Shown here in pieces: positions 1 through 13,000 of a stretch of 64,000 nt of DNA (position 1 is the stretch's first letter; every line of letters starts with the position of its first letter). Source of the DNA: Metaphire vulgaris. Taxonomy: Eukaryota; Annelida; Clitellata; Crassiclitellata; Megascolecidae. The notes under the pieces are model-generated. The model did not search any database and was not told the DNA's origin. It worked only from the letters and a program-made list of their open reading frames with translations. The position numbers and the translations under genes are program-made. Where the stretch lies: NCBI GenBank assembly GCA_018105865.1, contig CM030872.1, forward strand, positions 7,049,516 to 7,113,515, written 5' to 3'.

Positions 1-174
1 AGTAATTGATTAGAATTAGAATTAGACAGATAGCTAATTCATTAGCTAATTAATTAGAATTAGAAATTGAATTACCCATCACTGATGGATGAGATCGTAC
101 AACTGATAGGGCCTGTAGTGCTGGACACAGCACACTGCCTTGAGGCTATTCCGTCATATAATCTCACACACAGA

Positions 175-780
175 GTTGTCCATAGGTCGGGTTTCTTAAC
201 TCAAACCCAACCCAACCCTCCAACATCCCAACCCAAAAAAATGAAATTTCTGCCTGTTGACCCAACCCATCCTGACCCGACCCGACGAAAACGTGAAGGT
301 ACAGCCGCACTTTTAAAAAGATAGGCCTACATACATTCAGACGCTAACCCTAAACCAAAACCCAACCCAACCGATTAAGCTTTTCATAATCTGGACCAGT
401 GGCGTCATTTCACACTTTTCTTGAGGGGGGCAAGAAAATTTTTTTTGCAAATTTTCAAAATTTTCATTTTTTATATTTTTTTGCGATTTTTCGACCTGAC
501 GAGTTTGAGTTTGCAAAAAAGTTGACGACCTTTTTTTGCTTGTCAGTCCTTTTTTACGATTAGTTACTTCAGATTGCTCGACATCAAGCACATAACACAC
601 AAACATGCCCCCCAATCCAAATGACGTCCCTGTTTTTTGCACATTATGTACATTAATATATTATAAATTAATATTTTCATTTCCTTGGGGGGCCGTGGCC
701 CCCAGCCCCCCCAAATGACGCCTCTGATCTGGACCCAACCCACGGGTTAACCCAACCCATGGAGAAATCTGATCATATAC
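175..780. mobile_element. AACCC-rich miniature element, interrupted copy
   Basis: The stretch holds many copies of AACCC and CCAACCC and ends in CCCATGGAGAAATCTG. This resembles the end CCCATGGACATCTCTG of the better preserved copies at 54961-55206 and 61974-62216. Another element (397-726) is inserted in it. The left end is not clear. The assignment rests on similarity to the other copies in the window. Confidence 0.5.
397..726. mobile_element. hAT-type MITE, GTCATTT-end family
   Basis: The ends are CAGTGGCGTCATTT and AAATGACGCCTCTG, an imperfect inverted repeat. The flanking 8 bp ATCTGGAC occur at 389-396 and 727-734, a perfect 8-bp target duplication as expected for hAT elements. The 330-bp interior has G/C tracts near the ends and a TTTTTTTGCTTGTCAG motif near 532-547. 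No coding capacity is seen. Related copies lie at 11963-12237 and 13152-13432. Confidence 0.87.
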
Positions 781-1019
781 AATAATATTCTGCTAACCGC
801 GCACTCTGCTGACACAGCAGGCCTTCGGGTAACAGCAGCATTTTATTTGGACCGCCCTGTACCTAATGGGGTCATTCGGAGTTCAGTTATTCTGTGGAGG
901 AGGAGTACATAAATGGCTGTTTGAGAATAGCAAAAATACAAGATCTCGTTTTAATGAAATCGAGGTAATTTTATTTAAAACGCAACTAGAACGCTTATTT
1001 AAAAAATCAATACTTGGTA

Positions 1020-1246
1020 TACAGGGTGGCGCAATAAAAACGACACCACCCTGTTCCGTTGGAAATATTTTTCCAACCCGGGTAAAAATGCCGCTGCACT
1101 TTTGAACTTGAAAGAAAAACTTAAAAGGTTGCCATTTTGTGGTCTACTATTGCAGAAGTGCGCCAAATTTCGTGCATTTAGTACCAGAGGTTGTGAAAAT
1201 ATTCACAATGAAACATGGTGGTACCGTTTTATTGAGCCACCCTGTA
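1020..1246. mobile_element. TA-flanked MITE, ACAGGGTGG ends
   Basis: The ends are TACAGGGTGGCGCAATAAAA and TTTTATTGAGCCACCCTGTA. An internal CCACCCTGTT lies near 1045. The TA dinucleotide at both edges fits a Tc1/mariner-type target site. Two shorter relatives lie at 22416-22495 and 33775-33856. Confidence 0.7.
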
Positions 1247-1357
1247 TGGCCTAGTACAACGTCGGTACGTATTGCATGAGATGTTCCTTTTAAGATTGCT
1301 TCATATTTTGTTTAATTTCGTCATCATTAGTTTTGATAGTTGCAAAGAGGCCAAACC

Positions 1358-1582
<225 letters not shown>

Positions 1583-1665
1583 TCAAATGTGAAGACAGTT
1601 CAGATTTTGGAAGCGCTCGCAATTTCAACGTTTTCAAATTTGAGAATGGAGAGGAATGTTTAAAT

Positions 1666-2279
1666 CAGGGGTCTCAAACACGCGGCCCGCGGGCCGCATG
1701 CGGCCCGCGAAGGCATTTTATGCGGCCTGCGATGCAGTTTGGGATTTTTAAAATTTTCCATCTGTAATTTGTATATATTTCTTCTCGACGCCTTTTAACA
1801 TTCATGCCATCTTAGCTATAATAAATTATTACTTACAGTACTTAATTATTCGTAGTCAATCAATCATTCAACTTCTATAGCGCCACTATCATAATGCCCA
1901 GGGCATCAGCCGATGGCGCACCAAATCCAAATAGCATTAGAGCCAGGTCAAGCCAGAAGATCCGTCTGAAACGGCGGGTGAGCAATCTGTCTTTCGAATC
2001 TAGTGATTATACACGTACTTCCGGTTTTGTAGTGGAGGTGGTCGCGTTGTTTAAGGTAGAGTAAAAAGTCGATATAGTGAAATTTTTGTACTAAAAATAA
2101 AAAGCCCGTATAAATGTGTGAAATATATATAATTTGTAAAACACTACTGTATGACTATGTTCATATTTCGTTGTTTTTGAATAGACTTTAACATTGTAAC
2201 AAAATTCGGGCGTTGCGGCCCTCGGGTTAATGCGGCCCGATCATGCGGCCCCCGGAGCAATTTGAGTTTGAGACCCCTG
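1666..2279. mobile_element. hAT-type element with CAGGGGTCTCAAAC ends
   Basis: The ends CAGGGGTCTCAAAC and GTTTGAGACCCCTG are perfectly inverted. They are followed inward by GGCCCGC-rich palindromic sequence. The 8 bp GTTTAAAT flank both sides (658-665 offset by 1000, and 2280-2287), a perfect target duplication. The 614-bp interior has no transposase reading frame and holds a LINE 3' end (next entry). Confidence 0.87.
1857..1975 (-). mobile_element. LINE 3' end, 5'-truncated (CR1/L2-like)
   Basis: On the minus strand this matches the 3' end of the LINE at 47875-49130, including the segment GGATTTGGTGCGCCATCGGC and the (ATTG)n tail. Only the last 120 bases or so are present. It is nested inside the hAT element 1666-2279. 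Confidence 0.72.
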
Positions 2280-2671
2280 GTTTAAATTATAAGACATTCG
2301 GTCATTATGAATTTTTATCACCCTTAGTCGTCCATAGTTATTTGCTTATTCAACCAACGACGGGGGTAGTGGCCGAATAGCCCCCCCACCCCTTGAGACC
2401 GGCCGGCGGCCTCCTTTGGGGATAGTCTCTTTGTTTTTAGCGGCCCTATCATCGCTGGAGGTGAAAAATTCTGGCGTGGGAATAGTTCGACTCTCGCAGC
2501 TGGCTTTTTTTTAAAATTCACCATTGCATGGGATGCTACATTTTCGTGGAATCGATCGCAGTCTGTCTTTTGTTTCGGTGAAATCGCAGCAACATCGGAA
2601 GACTTTCACCATTTAATTTTGGGCTCTGAGTGGAAATATAATAGGCGCTATATAAATAAGTCCATTATTAC

Positions 2672-2731
2672 AGTGGTTTTCACACAGGCTTACTTAGCCT
2701 CCTAGACCACTTTAAATCACATTATTAGGCA

Positions 2732-2805
<74 letters not shown>

Positions 2806-2806
2806 G
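2672..2806. repeat. SINE-like tail with (ATT)n
   Basis: The segment with TTTCACACAGGC and CCACTTTAAATCA recurs at about 43759-43813 in inverse orientation and at 50440-50485. Here it runs into an (ATT)n microsatellite at 2735-2806. This fits a SINE tail but no head is seen. Confidence 0.5.
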
Positions 2807-2980
2807 GGCTTTTTTTATTAGAATTATTAAAACGGCGTTATTTTTGCGAGATTGTTATATAATTATGGATATGTAATAGGCCTTTTTCGTTTGGGAACGT
2901 ACAGGTACGGCGTTCCCACACCTTTTTTTGCTGAAGAGTAAAAATATAATTATGGAACCTTTTTCCCTAGAAAAAGCCCT

Positions 2981-2981
2981 G

Positions 2982-3052
<71 letters not shown>

Positions 3053-3053
3053 A

Positions 3054-3086
<33 letters not shown>

Positions 3087-3098
3087 TTATTATTAGAA

Positions 3099-3166
<68 letters not shown>
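2981..3166. repeat. (ATT)n microsatellite
   Basis: Repeated ATT units with a few interruptions near 3051 and 3086-3098. The duplicated phrase AGGGCTTTTTTTATTAGAA / AAAAAGCCCTG flanks this and the previous (ATT)n block as a loose inverted pair. Confidence 0.95.
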
Positions 3167-3605
3167 ATTGGCTACTGGGATCCATTTATTTGCATATACC
3201 GCATTCGGAAATCGATCGGTTTGCCTATATCAGCCTCACAACCAGAAGCTAACCACTACATTCTACAGTATAACCTAATCTCAGCCTCACAACTCTTGGA
3301 ACACTGCACATTAACTCTGATAAGTTCCCGAGGACAACAAAGCCTGAGAAAACGGTGAAAGGAGAGAGACATAGAGGAAGGAAAAGGACTAAATCACGAA
3401 ATGGATGATGACAACAACAAGAAGTATGCAGAGAAACACGAAGACAGACATACAGAGAGATAGACGCATGGATCCATAGTGGTACGTGACAATTTTGGAT
3501 AACTTAAAGGTAATCGAATTGAACCTCATCGAATATCTGATTCGTTCAATAAATGGATATGTGCAAACTTCCTTCAGACTGCATGATTTGTTTTAAGACA
3601 GTTAG

Positions 3606-3800
<195 letters not shown>

Positions 3801-4018
3801 CAGTTGGGTAGACAGAATCACAAAACGTGTGGGTGAGAGGGTGAGAAGGAGATTGAGTGGCCAGTATCAGTGGCTGTGTGGTCGATGTGGGACACGAGGA
3901 CCCTTGCTGAACGAGATGATGGGCACGAAGTCGCTTCTCGTTTTGGGAAGTTTATCTCAAGAAAGAAATCGTAGACGACTTAACTGAAGATATTTCTGTG
4001 ACATGAACCGCAAAGAGC

Positions 4019-4117
<99 letters not shown>

Positions 4118-4240
4118 GACAGAGACAGAGACAGAGACAGACAGACAGGCATACATACAGAGATAGACAGAGACAGACAGAGATACAAAAACAGAGACAT
4201 ACAGAGACAGACAGAAACAGAGACAGACAGAGACAGATGA
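4019..4240. repeat. (GA)n(GACA)n compound microsatellite
   Basis: A GA block to about 4080 is followed by GACA units that decay rightward into AGAGACAGACAG variants. The same compound order occurs at 63849-64000, and inverted at 49500-49665. Confidence 0.95.
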
Positions 4241-4689
4241 TGCATAGTTGAATTAATATAAGTGGAGATGGACGAACCGATGTTAAAGCACTTACTATAA
4301 TAGATCGTTGGATCAGTTACGAAGGACAAAATCGAAATCCATCAGTGGTATATGTGCCTACCAATAGACCGGTGTTTCCACCGGAGAAGAGACCTAGCAG
4401 CCTACCTGCAACTCAAATAGGCTGCTAATGGAAGAAGGAGAGGAAAACGCCGTGAGTATGACAGACGAGGAAGAGCAAAAATCACCAAGAAAATATCAAC
4501 ATCTGAAATAATCCAGGAAAAGCCACTGGGCATAATGCTTTTGCTGTGTGTATATTTTGTAAACTTTTCAGTTTTGAAAATATTTTTTGCTCATCGAGTG
4601 TCAAAATGTGGTGGTGATGACCTTTTTTGCCATGCATTTTTCCATTCTAATAAGTAGTATTCCATGAAATTTCCTAGTTTTGATTATTT

Positions 4690-5345
4690 GTAAAGAGTTA
4701 AATTGTTGACGACAACTTCTCTTGACCCCCCTCCTCCCCTGTCAACAACTGTCAAACTTTTTCAAACCCCCTTCCCCTAAATTGTTGACGTAATTAATGG
4801 ACAGCCACTTACCATTTTGTATTTTAACTCGGTTTTAGCTGTTGTTACTGTGTTTGCCCGTCACTTCTAGTTTTAAAAGTAGCCATATATTTCTAACGTA
4901 CGTATCTGTTTTCTATTAGGGACAATTTTGGCAATTTCTGACCCCTCCCTTTGTCAACAACTATTAAACTTTCAGTGACCTCTTTAATACTATGTCAAAA
5001 ACTTTGACCCCCACAAGAGACCGCCCGTTAATTATGTCAAATAATTTAGTCAATTTTAAACCCCCCTTTGTCAACAATGGTCAAACTTTGAGTGACCCCC
5101 TAATGAAATTATGTCAGAACTTTGAATCAGCTCCCCTACAAGCTAAACATATTTTATATGGCTGGCTTTTATGCTAAAATAGAATAATTATGGAAAATAA
5201 TTTTTTATTTATTAAATTTATTGTAAAAATAAAATTTCTGTCGTCAATTTATCTTAACCCCCCTCCCCTGTCAACAAGTGTCAACTTTTTTCAAGGCCCC
5301 TCCCCTCTTTTGTTGACGTAATTAATGGACAGCCCCTTATTTTAA
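4690..5345. repeat. Repeated MITE-like blocks with GTTGACGTAATTAATGGACA
   Basis: Two copies of a block ending in TTGTTGACGTAATTAATGGACAG lie at about 4710-4808 and 5253-5335. Both have C-rich TGTCAACAA tracts, and a further related block lies between them. This looks like one or two terminal-repeat elements, but the left ends are unclear. No gene is seen between 4.3 and 5.5 kb. Confidence 0.5.
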
Positions 5346-5536
5346 TTTTCCCCTCTAATACCAAATAAAACGGCTTATATTTGACGCACAACCAAATTGT
5401 TGTTTTCATCAGATTCGATTCATTGGATCGGCTTTCCCAACGAGACCTATAATGGAACTCTAAGACTCAAAATCAACCACTCATTTTCCACCAGAAATTA
5501 GTGAGCGAGTCAGTCAGCAAACGGAAGCCGGCCAGA

Positions 5537-7055
5537 ATGACCACCATCCCTGGCACCACCGGGTACAGCAACAGCAGCAGCGTCGACAGCATAGCGTTTG
5601 GCGTCGATTTGTTCAAGAGTTCTTACGATGAGCTCGATTTTCTCCAGACGGTCGACCGGGCAGTGGTCCTCTACTCTCGCCCCGTCGTACGCGAGGCCAT
5701 TCGCCGCTACGAACAGTGCTGGCTTCCCCTGGTCGGTCTCCGCCAGCAGCAGCAGCAGGTGAAAAACGGACCGGATGACCTAATTCCCCCGCTGGATGTC
5801 CACTGGGTCTGGCACTGTCACATGCTGTCGCCCTACGCGTACGAGAGGACTGTCTTAAACTGGTCGGAAAGCCGGTCGACCATCGTGTTCTGTCGCCGAA
5901 CGAACTGGACCAGGCACGGGAAAGAACACGACCGATCTGGGAGGAGATGTTTCCCACGGAACCGTTCGACTGGGGGACCGCAAGAGGTTCCGGCGTGGCG
6001 GTGGGGCTGGAGGCGGCGGAAGACTACGTGTCTCGGTGTTCGTACAACCTGGAGACGGCGGCCGTAGACCGCCAATCGAAATTCTTCTACCAGGTTTCGT
6101 TGCCGCACTACCGCACGCCGCGGTTTCTATCGACGGCGATCGCCCGCTACAAGAGGTTCCTTCTCCTGAAGAAGTCGAACGCGGAGGAATTCCTCGTGCC
6201 CTGCTACGACTTCGACCTCGTCTGGCACACCCACCAGCTGCACCCGGGCGCCTACCGGCGAGACACGAGCGACCTGCTCGGCCGCATGTTCAACCACGAC
6301 GACACCGTCAACGACCGCAGCCCCGAATCGAAGCTCAGCCGGTCCGACCGGCGCACCAGGGAGCTGTGGCGGGACCATTACGGCGAGGAGTTCACCGTGT
6401 CCGGGGCGATGTACCGCGGCGACCCGCCGTTCGGGAAGCTGGAGCGGGTCAGCGCCGACGAGATATTCGCCCTGTCGAGCAAGATGGCCGGGGTGACGAT
6501 CAACAGTCTGAAGATCGAGAATCTTGACGAGGATCAGAGGTTCGTGCTGAAGGTGGCGCTGTCCGACCGTCAGCAGCAGGGCCCGACGCTGCTGAAGCTG
6601 AAAGGGCCGCAGACGGAGTGGCAGGACGACAAGACGGGCATAACGAAGTTCGTGTTCAACACGGGGACGCACTCGCTGCTCCAGTTCGACCTGATCGACA
6701 AGAGGGGCTTCATGTGCTTCGGGGCGGCCCAGAGCTGCGGCGCCAACAACTACCCCTTCCGCCAGATCGTCGAAAGCACGCCCTCTAACGGCCGCCTCCT
6801 GTCTCAGACCATCTCCCTTCAGGACGGTGGGGGCGGCGGCGGCGGCGGCGGTGGCGGTGAGACCCCCGGGTGCCCGAGCGTCGCCTTCACGGCCTCCGTG
6901 GATCCACCGCAGAAGGGCCCCTGCATCCTCGTCCTGCAGGGAGGGCCGTTCCAGACGTACACGATCCCGGAAAACATCGAGAAACTGTGGGGGCCGATAC
7001 CGCTGCCGAGACTGCCGGAGAAAGTGCCAAACATGTGCATAGTTGCGTCGCACAG
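5537..7055 (+). CDS. GRDP-like gene, exon 1
   Basis: Holds both W-x-x-H-x-x-L-x-P-x-x-Y motifs (about codons 90-110 and 220-240). Reading starts in one frame to about 5848 and continues in the frame one base back from GAC TGT at 5848 (DCLKLVGKPVDHRVLSP). The donor is CACAG|GTTAGA at 7055/7056, phase 2. A poly-Gly run (GGTGGGGGC repeats, about 6826-6858) follows the conserved part. Confidence 0.83.
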
Positions 7056-10000
7056 GTTAGACCAGCGACGTTCAAATGGCGGCCCGCGGGCCAGAACCGG
7101 CCCGCGGGTCAGAACCGACCCGCGAAGATACGACTTTTTACGAGATATTGATAAATGACAACTACTGATTTCAAAAATGCCTTATCCTCGGCAGTGGCGG
7201 CTCGACAGGGGAACCCGCCCCTATTGAGTGCCTGCCCCCAGTGGCCCCCCTATTGGGACCCTATACTTAATACTACATACCTAACAATAAATGGTTGGCC
7301 CTCCATGATTAGAAGTTGCCACCCGAACGGCCCCCCACTTGACAAATCCTGGAGCCGCCACTGATCCTCGGACACCTTTCGTAAAAACAATTTGGCCCGT
7401 CATAAAATATAATTGAATATCCCCGGGGTTAAAGATTTATTTATTTTTAATTAACGGGATTATCCATTGCCGTAAACTTGGATGAAAAAATGGGGGCCCA
7501 ACCCCTATGCCCTCCCCCTTCCCTATGGCATCCTCCCAGAAAGCGAGGGGCTTTTGCCTAGACTCCTAGAGGACTAATAGAAGTTTACTCCTATGGAATT
7601 TTCAGTAGGCCTAGCAGATATTTCAATAAAGCAGCTCCACATCAAAGCTTTTGACCCAACTGGGGCTTGCCCTGACCGTACGTTTGTGGATCAAATCTTT
7701 CGGAAAGCAGACACAATTTCTTGATCTTTTTGAACACCCAAAGCCAAAAACAGAAACTGAGATTTCTGAAGGTCAACGATATTTTCAGGTTGTTCAACCA
7801 CACGCAGCAGCTGAAGTTTACCTGTCGTGTCATCCACTCAATTCCGCTGATGATGTCAGCAGTCCAGGTGTTCTTCACCGACCAGATGGCAGCAGTGTCG
7901 CACCTGATCGGAACGGAACAACTGCCATTGGCAGAAACGGTAAGAAGACCTCACAGACAGTCGCTCAATCAGAGATGCCCATGGCTACATATTTTAGAAC
8001 ACAATCGAACCGAACCCATCAAATCTCTAATCCAACCCATGCCGATAATAGGTTTGCTTGACCCAACCCAACCCAACGTAATACATTTCAATTTCTTAAA
8101 CCATGACTTATCTTCTGACCCAACCCAACCCATACCGGTAGGCATAATAGGTTTGATTGACCCAACCCAACGTAATACATTTCAATTTCTAAAACCATGA
8201 CTTATTTTCTGACTTAACCTAACCCAACCCATTCCTGTAATAGGGATACTTTACCCAACCCAACCCAACGTAATACATTACAATTTCACCATAACCTATT
8301 TTCTGACCCAACCCAACCCATTGGTTAACCAAACTCATAGACATCTCTGCTAAAAATATGGGGGATTGGTGACTTATTGGAGCAATGGGCTTAGCGAATC
8401 CAATTCTAAGCCACGCACCGATCAGTGTCTTATCCAGACTCCAGGCCTTTGGGGGGGGGGGGAATTGAGGCTTTCGGGGGGATCGACTTGGTTGGAAGGA
8501 AAAAGACACAGTTCAATGCAAAATTTGTGTAACTGCTGGGATTTTGGGGGTGAATTTTTGAGGTTTTGGCGGGGGGAGGGGGAATCTCCCCTGCTAACAG
8601 GCCTGTATAAAACACTGGCACCGATACTAACGTAGCAAGTTATCGGAACGATACAATCTGTATTTAAAGACTAATCACGGCGCTTAAATTGAAAGTAGTT
8701 CCAGCAAGTCCAAACTTTTAGACCAGTGTTTATTCTAGGCCTTCTCTGGGGGGAATTTCCCCAAAGTTTTAAAATCCCCCCAAATAATATTTTGGCTAGG
8801 GGATGGAAATTTCCCCTCCAAAAGTGTGGAGACTCAGACCTTGCCCCCCAACATTTCAAAATCCCCCCAATGTCAAGGTGGCTAGAATAAACACTGCTTT
8901 TGCACTATTTAGGCCTACCTTCGCTTTTCCTTCTTTTTTGTAGAAGGTCTTCTTCTCCTTCCCCCGCTTCCTTCTCCTTCACATCCTCCTTTACTCCTTT
9001 TCCTTTTCCTCCCCTTTCTTCCTCAGAGTCCTCTTCATCATCTCTTAATCTCTTTTTCTTTCATTCGTTGTTGTTGTACCTTCTCCCTATTATTATTTTT
9101 GTCATCGTTCTTTCTCTCCCTCCTTCTATTATCGTCCGCGTTCTTGTTCTTTCGTTATCTGGTCTTTCTGTTAAATTCTTCGTTTTTTCATTAAATTTTT
9201 TTTCTTTCCACTGCCTCCTTTGGGGGATGGAACGCCGACAGTTCCAGTAGCGTCCACGGCCCAGATGCTCGCGCGCGTGAATAAAGACCCACTTCTATTC
9301 CAAGTCAGAATAATCCAGGGGCAAGCAGTATTGGAGTTGCCGGAGGGGGGTTGGTGGGGTTGAAACCCCAGCTAACTTTGCAACCCTCACAAAAATCGCA
9401 TGTCGGGTACATGCAGTTTTTGTCATTCATTGAATTTCAGTCCTCAACCCCCCAGCTCAAATTTCACAACTCCAACACTGTGGGCAAGTGATAGTAAAAA
9501 CTTCTTCCGTGGCAGTTTTAATGATGAAATGGTGTGTCGTATGTCGTTGGAAGCAGAAAAGTATGTAGAAGAACAATTTCAATGGTGGCAGTTGGTCAGA
9601 GGCAAGGGCGTAAAACACGGAGGGACGGCGGGGTACGGTACCCCCAATAATTGGTTAGAGGGGCAGAGTATCAATTATCCCCCAATGTTTTGTGCCTTAT
9701 GGTAAAATCACTCATTACGGATGGCTTTTTTGCTCATCAGGGTATTTGGCCAGGGAAAAATATAAGAATGACGTTTTTTTCTCGTCAAGACTTTTTGGGA
9801 GAGGAAAAGGGGGTCTGACCTGACTTTATCGACGATTCTACCCCCCCCCCCAATGTTGACGCCAGGTTTACGCCACTGATCAGAGGTGGCTGAGCGGCGA
9901 TTTCCACTCGTCAGTGCTGGGATTTTATGTTTTAATGGGGGGGGGCAGTGTTTAATCTAGACTCCTGGACTCCGGGGGAAACTCAAAAAGCCGGGGGGGA

Positions 10001-13000
10001 ACTGACAAAGCCGGGGAGATTTCTGCTAGGCGCCGCTGTTAGTCCATGCAGTATTCCAAAATTTCCAGGGGGAATTTGAAATTTCCGGGGGAGGGGAAAG
10101 GGCGATTTCCCTCCCGGAAACGGCCTAGATTAAACTCTGGGGGGGCCCTGGTGGTTTGGGGGGGGGGGAATTCTCCCTATCAGGTCTGTATAAAAACACT
10201 GAATGCGCGTGACCTCTCTTCTGTTCGCTGTAAAGCATTGTGGTGTTTTGCGTTTTCAGTTGGGGGACAGCTGTACGTCGTGCCCCAGGCTAAACACGTC
10301 GGCCGGCGAGCGGGCGATGCTGATCAAAGACCACTTCGGCGATTGGGGAGTGATCGTCGGCAGGTGGATGGGGTTCAGAAGAGGAATTCCTGGAAAACCA
10401 GGTAAATTTGTAAAGTAAAGTAAAGTAAAATCTCGTGGACTTCTATAGCGCCTTGGAAAACAGCACAACAGTAGCTGCTTATTCTTAGGCGCTCAGCCTA
10501 TCTTAAAATAGCTATGGGGAAGGTATATGATCAGCCAGGCAATAGTCAACATCCAAAGGGCAGTGAGGCTAGTGAGGCTACCGTCTTACCTCATTTTCGT
10601 TACCCCCACCCCGCACTCCAGAACCCATTGTCTCATCCGGTCTCCAGATTTTTCCTTGACCCATGTGTTTGCGCGGGAATGATTCTAAAATTGCTTAATT
10701 TGTTAACCATTCGTCAAAGTCCTGTCAGTCATTACCTATCTTGGCAACAAAGTCATTCTTTTTTCTTTGGGTGCTGTATACTGTATTTCTACGTTATTAA
10801 GGGATATCTTTACACCCCTAACACCCCAACACCCCTCCCCAATCTAAGACCCACGCCCCCCAACAACCAGTGGCGGCTCTAGGATTTGGCAAGTGAGGGG
10901 CCGTTGGGGTGGCAACTTCTAATCAGGGGCAACCATTTGCTGTTTAATGTATGTAGCATTAAGTATATGATCCCAACAGGGGAGCCACTGGGGCAGGCAC
11001 TCAATAGGGGGCACGGGCCCCCTCCCTCCTCCGGTGGAGCCGCCACTGCCAACAACCCCTAATTTGAGAGCCGGATGACCTTTTTCTTGCCTGTCATACT
11101 TTTTTCAGCAGGGCACCCCCAGAAAATACCAACACCCCCCAAATTGATAATCCCCTAGAAGTAATCCTGACGTTAGCGACCATGGATTTTCACTTTGTTT
11201 GATCTTGACATCCTCTTATTAATTAGTTATTTATTTATTTGAATGTCAATACATTTTTTAAATTGTCAAACTACATTATTTCATATATTGAGGACTTGAG
11301 GGGCCACCAGTTTCCTGCGGGCCGTGCAGGGTTATTTCTTGGATTTTCAATTTGGGGGGTGTCGGTATATTTAGGGGGTCTCTACCAAAAAGTCTGACAA
11401 GCAAAACAAGGTCATCCCATGCTCAGATTGGGGGATGTTGGGGGCGTCGTCTCAGATTGGGGTGTGTTGGGGGCGTAAAAATATCCATGGGACCGTGGTT
11501 TGGGAACATCTTAATCTGTGCAAATTCAATTACAAGGTAAAGTAGTGCCGTTACTTCAATGTTGCATACAGGTCGGATAGGGGAAATTACCCTCCCCAAA
11601 TCTTAGATTTCTGCTCCCCCAAAAGCATTTCAATGTGTAATGCGATGACAATTTCTCACCCTTCCCAGAAACCGCCATAAATGTCCCCACATGCTAGAGG
11701 AGAATGTTGTTGGTCCATATTTTAGAACCCAGTCCAGCCCAACCCATCAAATCTTTCACACAACCCAACCCAACTAATGCCGGTAATAGGGTTACTTGAC
11801 CCAACCCAACCCAAACTAATACATTACAATTTCTTAAACCATGGCTTATTTTATGACCCAAACAACCCAACCCACCATCAATATAGAAAAGTCTGACCCA
11901 ACCCAGCCCATGGTTTAACCCAAACCACGGACATCTCTGGTGTAAACAACGCAGCTTTACATCAGGTACGTCATTTCACTGTTTTCCAATGGGGGCAAGA
12001 CACTTTTGGCCTGACAAGTTTGCGAGAAGGTGAAAAGTTGATTACCTTTTTTGTTTGTCAGTCTTTTTATGGCATTAATTACTTTACATCAAGTTTCTTT
12101 AGGGTAGGCCTAAGTGTAACACAAGACAAATTAGCCAATTTGCATTTAAAAACTTTTAAAAACATAAAAAATTCGCGAAAAATTTCTCACTATAAATCAG
12201 GGGACAACGGCCCCCTGCCCCCAAAATGACGTCCCTGCTTTACATGATTCTGTTTGTATCATCGCCTGTAGGCATTCCGGGCGGTCCAGACGGTCCTCCA
12301 GTGAGAGGAACCCCGGGAGTCCCCGGCGACCCGGGCTACTTCAGCGTGCACTTCTACCCGCTGCGATCGCCGGCGGCGGCCTCGCCCCAGTTCATTCCCT
12401 CGATCCCCGACCGCAACGGCGACTTCAGCTTCCTGATCGAGAACGTCGCCGTCGACCTGAAGACCGGGACCCTCACGGTCGCCGCCAATACGAACGACGT
12501 CGTCCAGAACCTCTGCCTCGCCTTCTCCGTCGCCGTACTGTACGTTCTCTGCCAGCCGCGTCCCCTGGCACCGCAGACGGACAAGAAGACGTCACCGATC
12601 GGCGGCGGCGTCGGCGCTTCGACCCCCGTCGACGGCGGGGCCCTGCCGCCGCCGCCGCCGCTGACGCCGGACGTGGGCGCCGTGCGTCGGTTGAATTCGG
12701 AGTCCCTCGACATGGTCGTCGCCGCCGGGTTCCTCTACGAGACGCCGTGCAACAGCTACATCCGCGCCGCCGCCAGGATCGGGGCGTGCGGGGCCTGCGG
12801 CGGCGGCGGCGCCTTCGTCGGGTACGGGGGCTTCGGAGTCGGAGTCGGAGGAGGAGACGGAGGAGAAGGCATCGACGGCGGCGATGCTTTCGGTGGCGAT
12901 GCGCCCTGCAACGGCGGGGGCGGAGTAGGGGCGGGCGGGTGCGAGACGGCGGCGGATCTGGGCGCCGGGTGCGGAGGGTGCGGAGGTTGCGGGGTGTGGT

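Noticed and set aside
2928..3278. Poly-Ile reading frame
   Set aside because: Translation of (ATT)n, with no flanking coding signal.
6127..7053. Long minus-strand frame of 308 codons over GRDP exon 1
   Set aside because: A shadow of the GC-rich sense exon. The sense strand has the conserved DUF1399 motifs and proper splice sites.
8900..9250. Ser/Phe/Leu-rich 116-codon frame
   Set aside because: Pyrimidine-rich intron sequence of the GRDP gene without recognisable domains.
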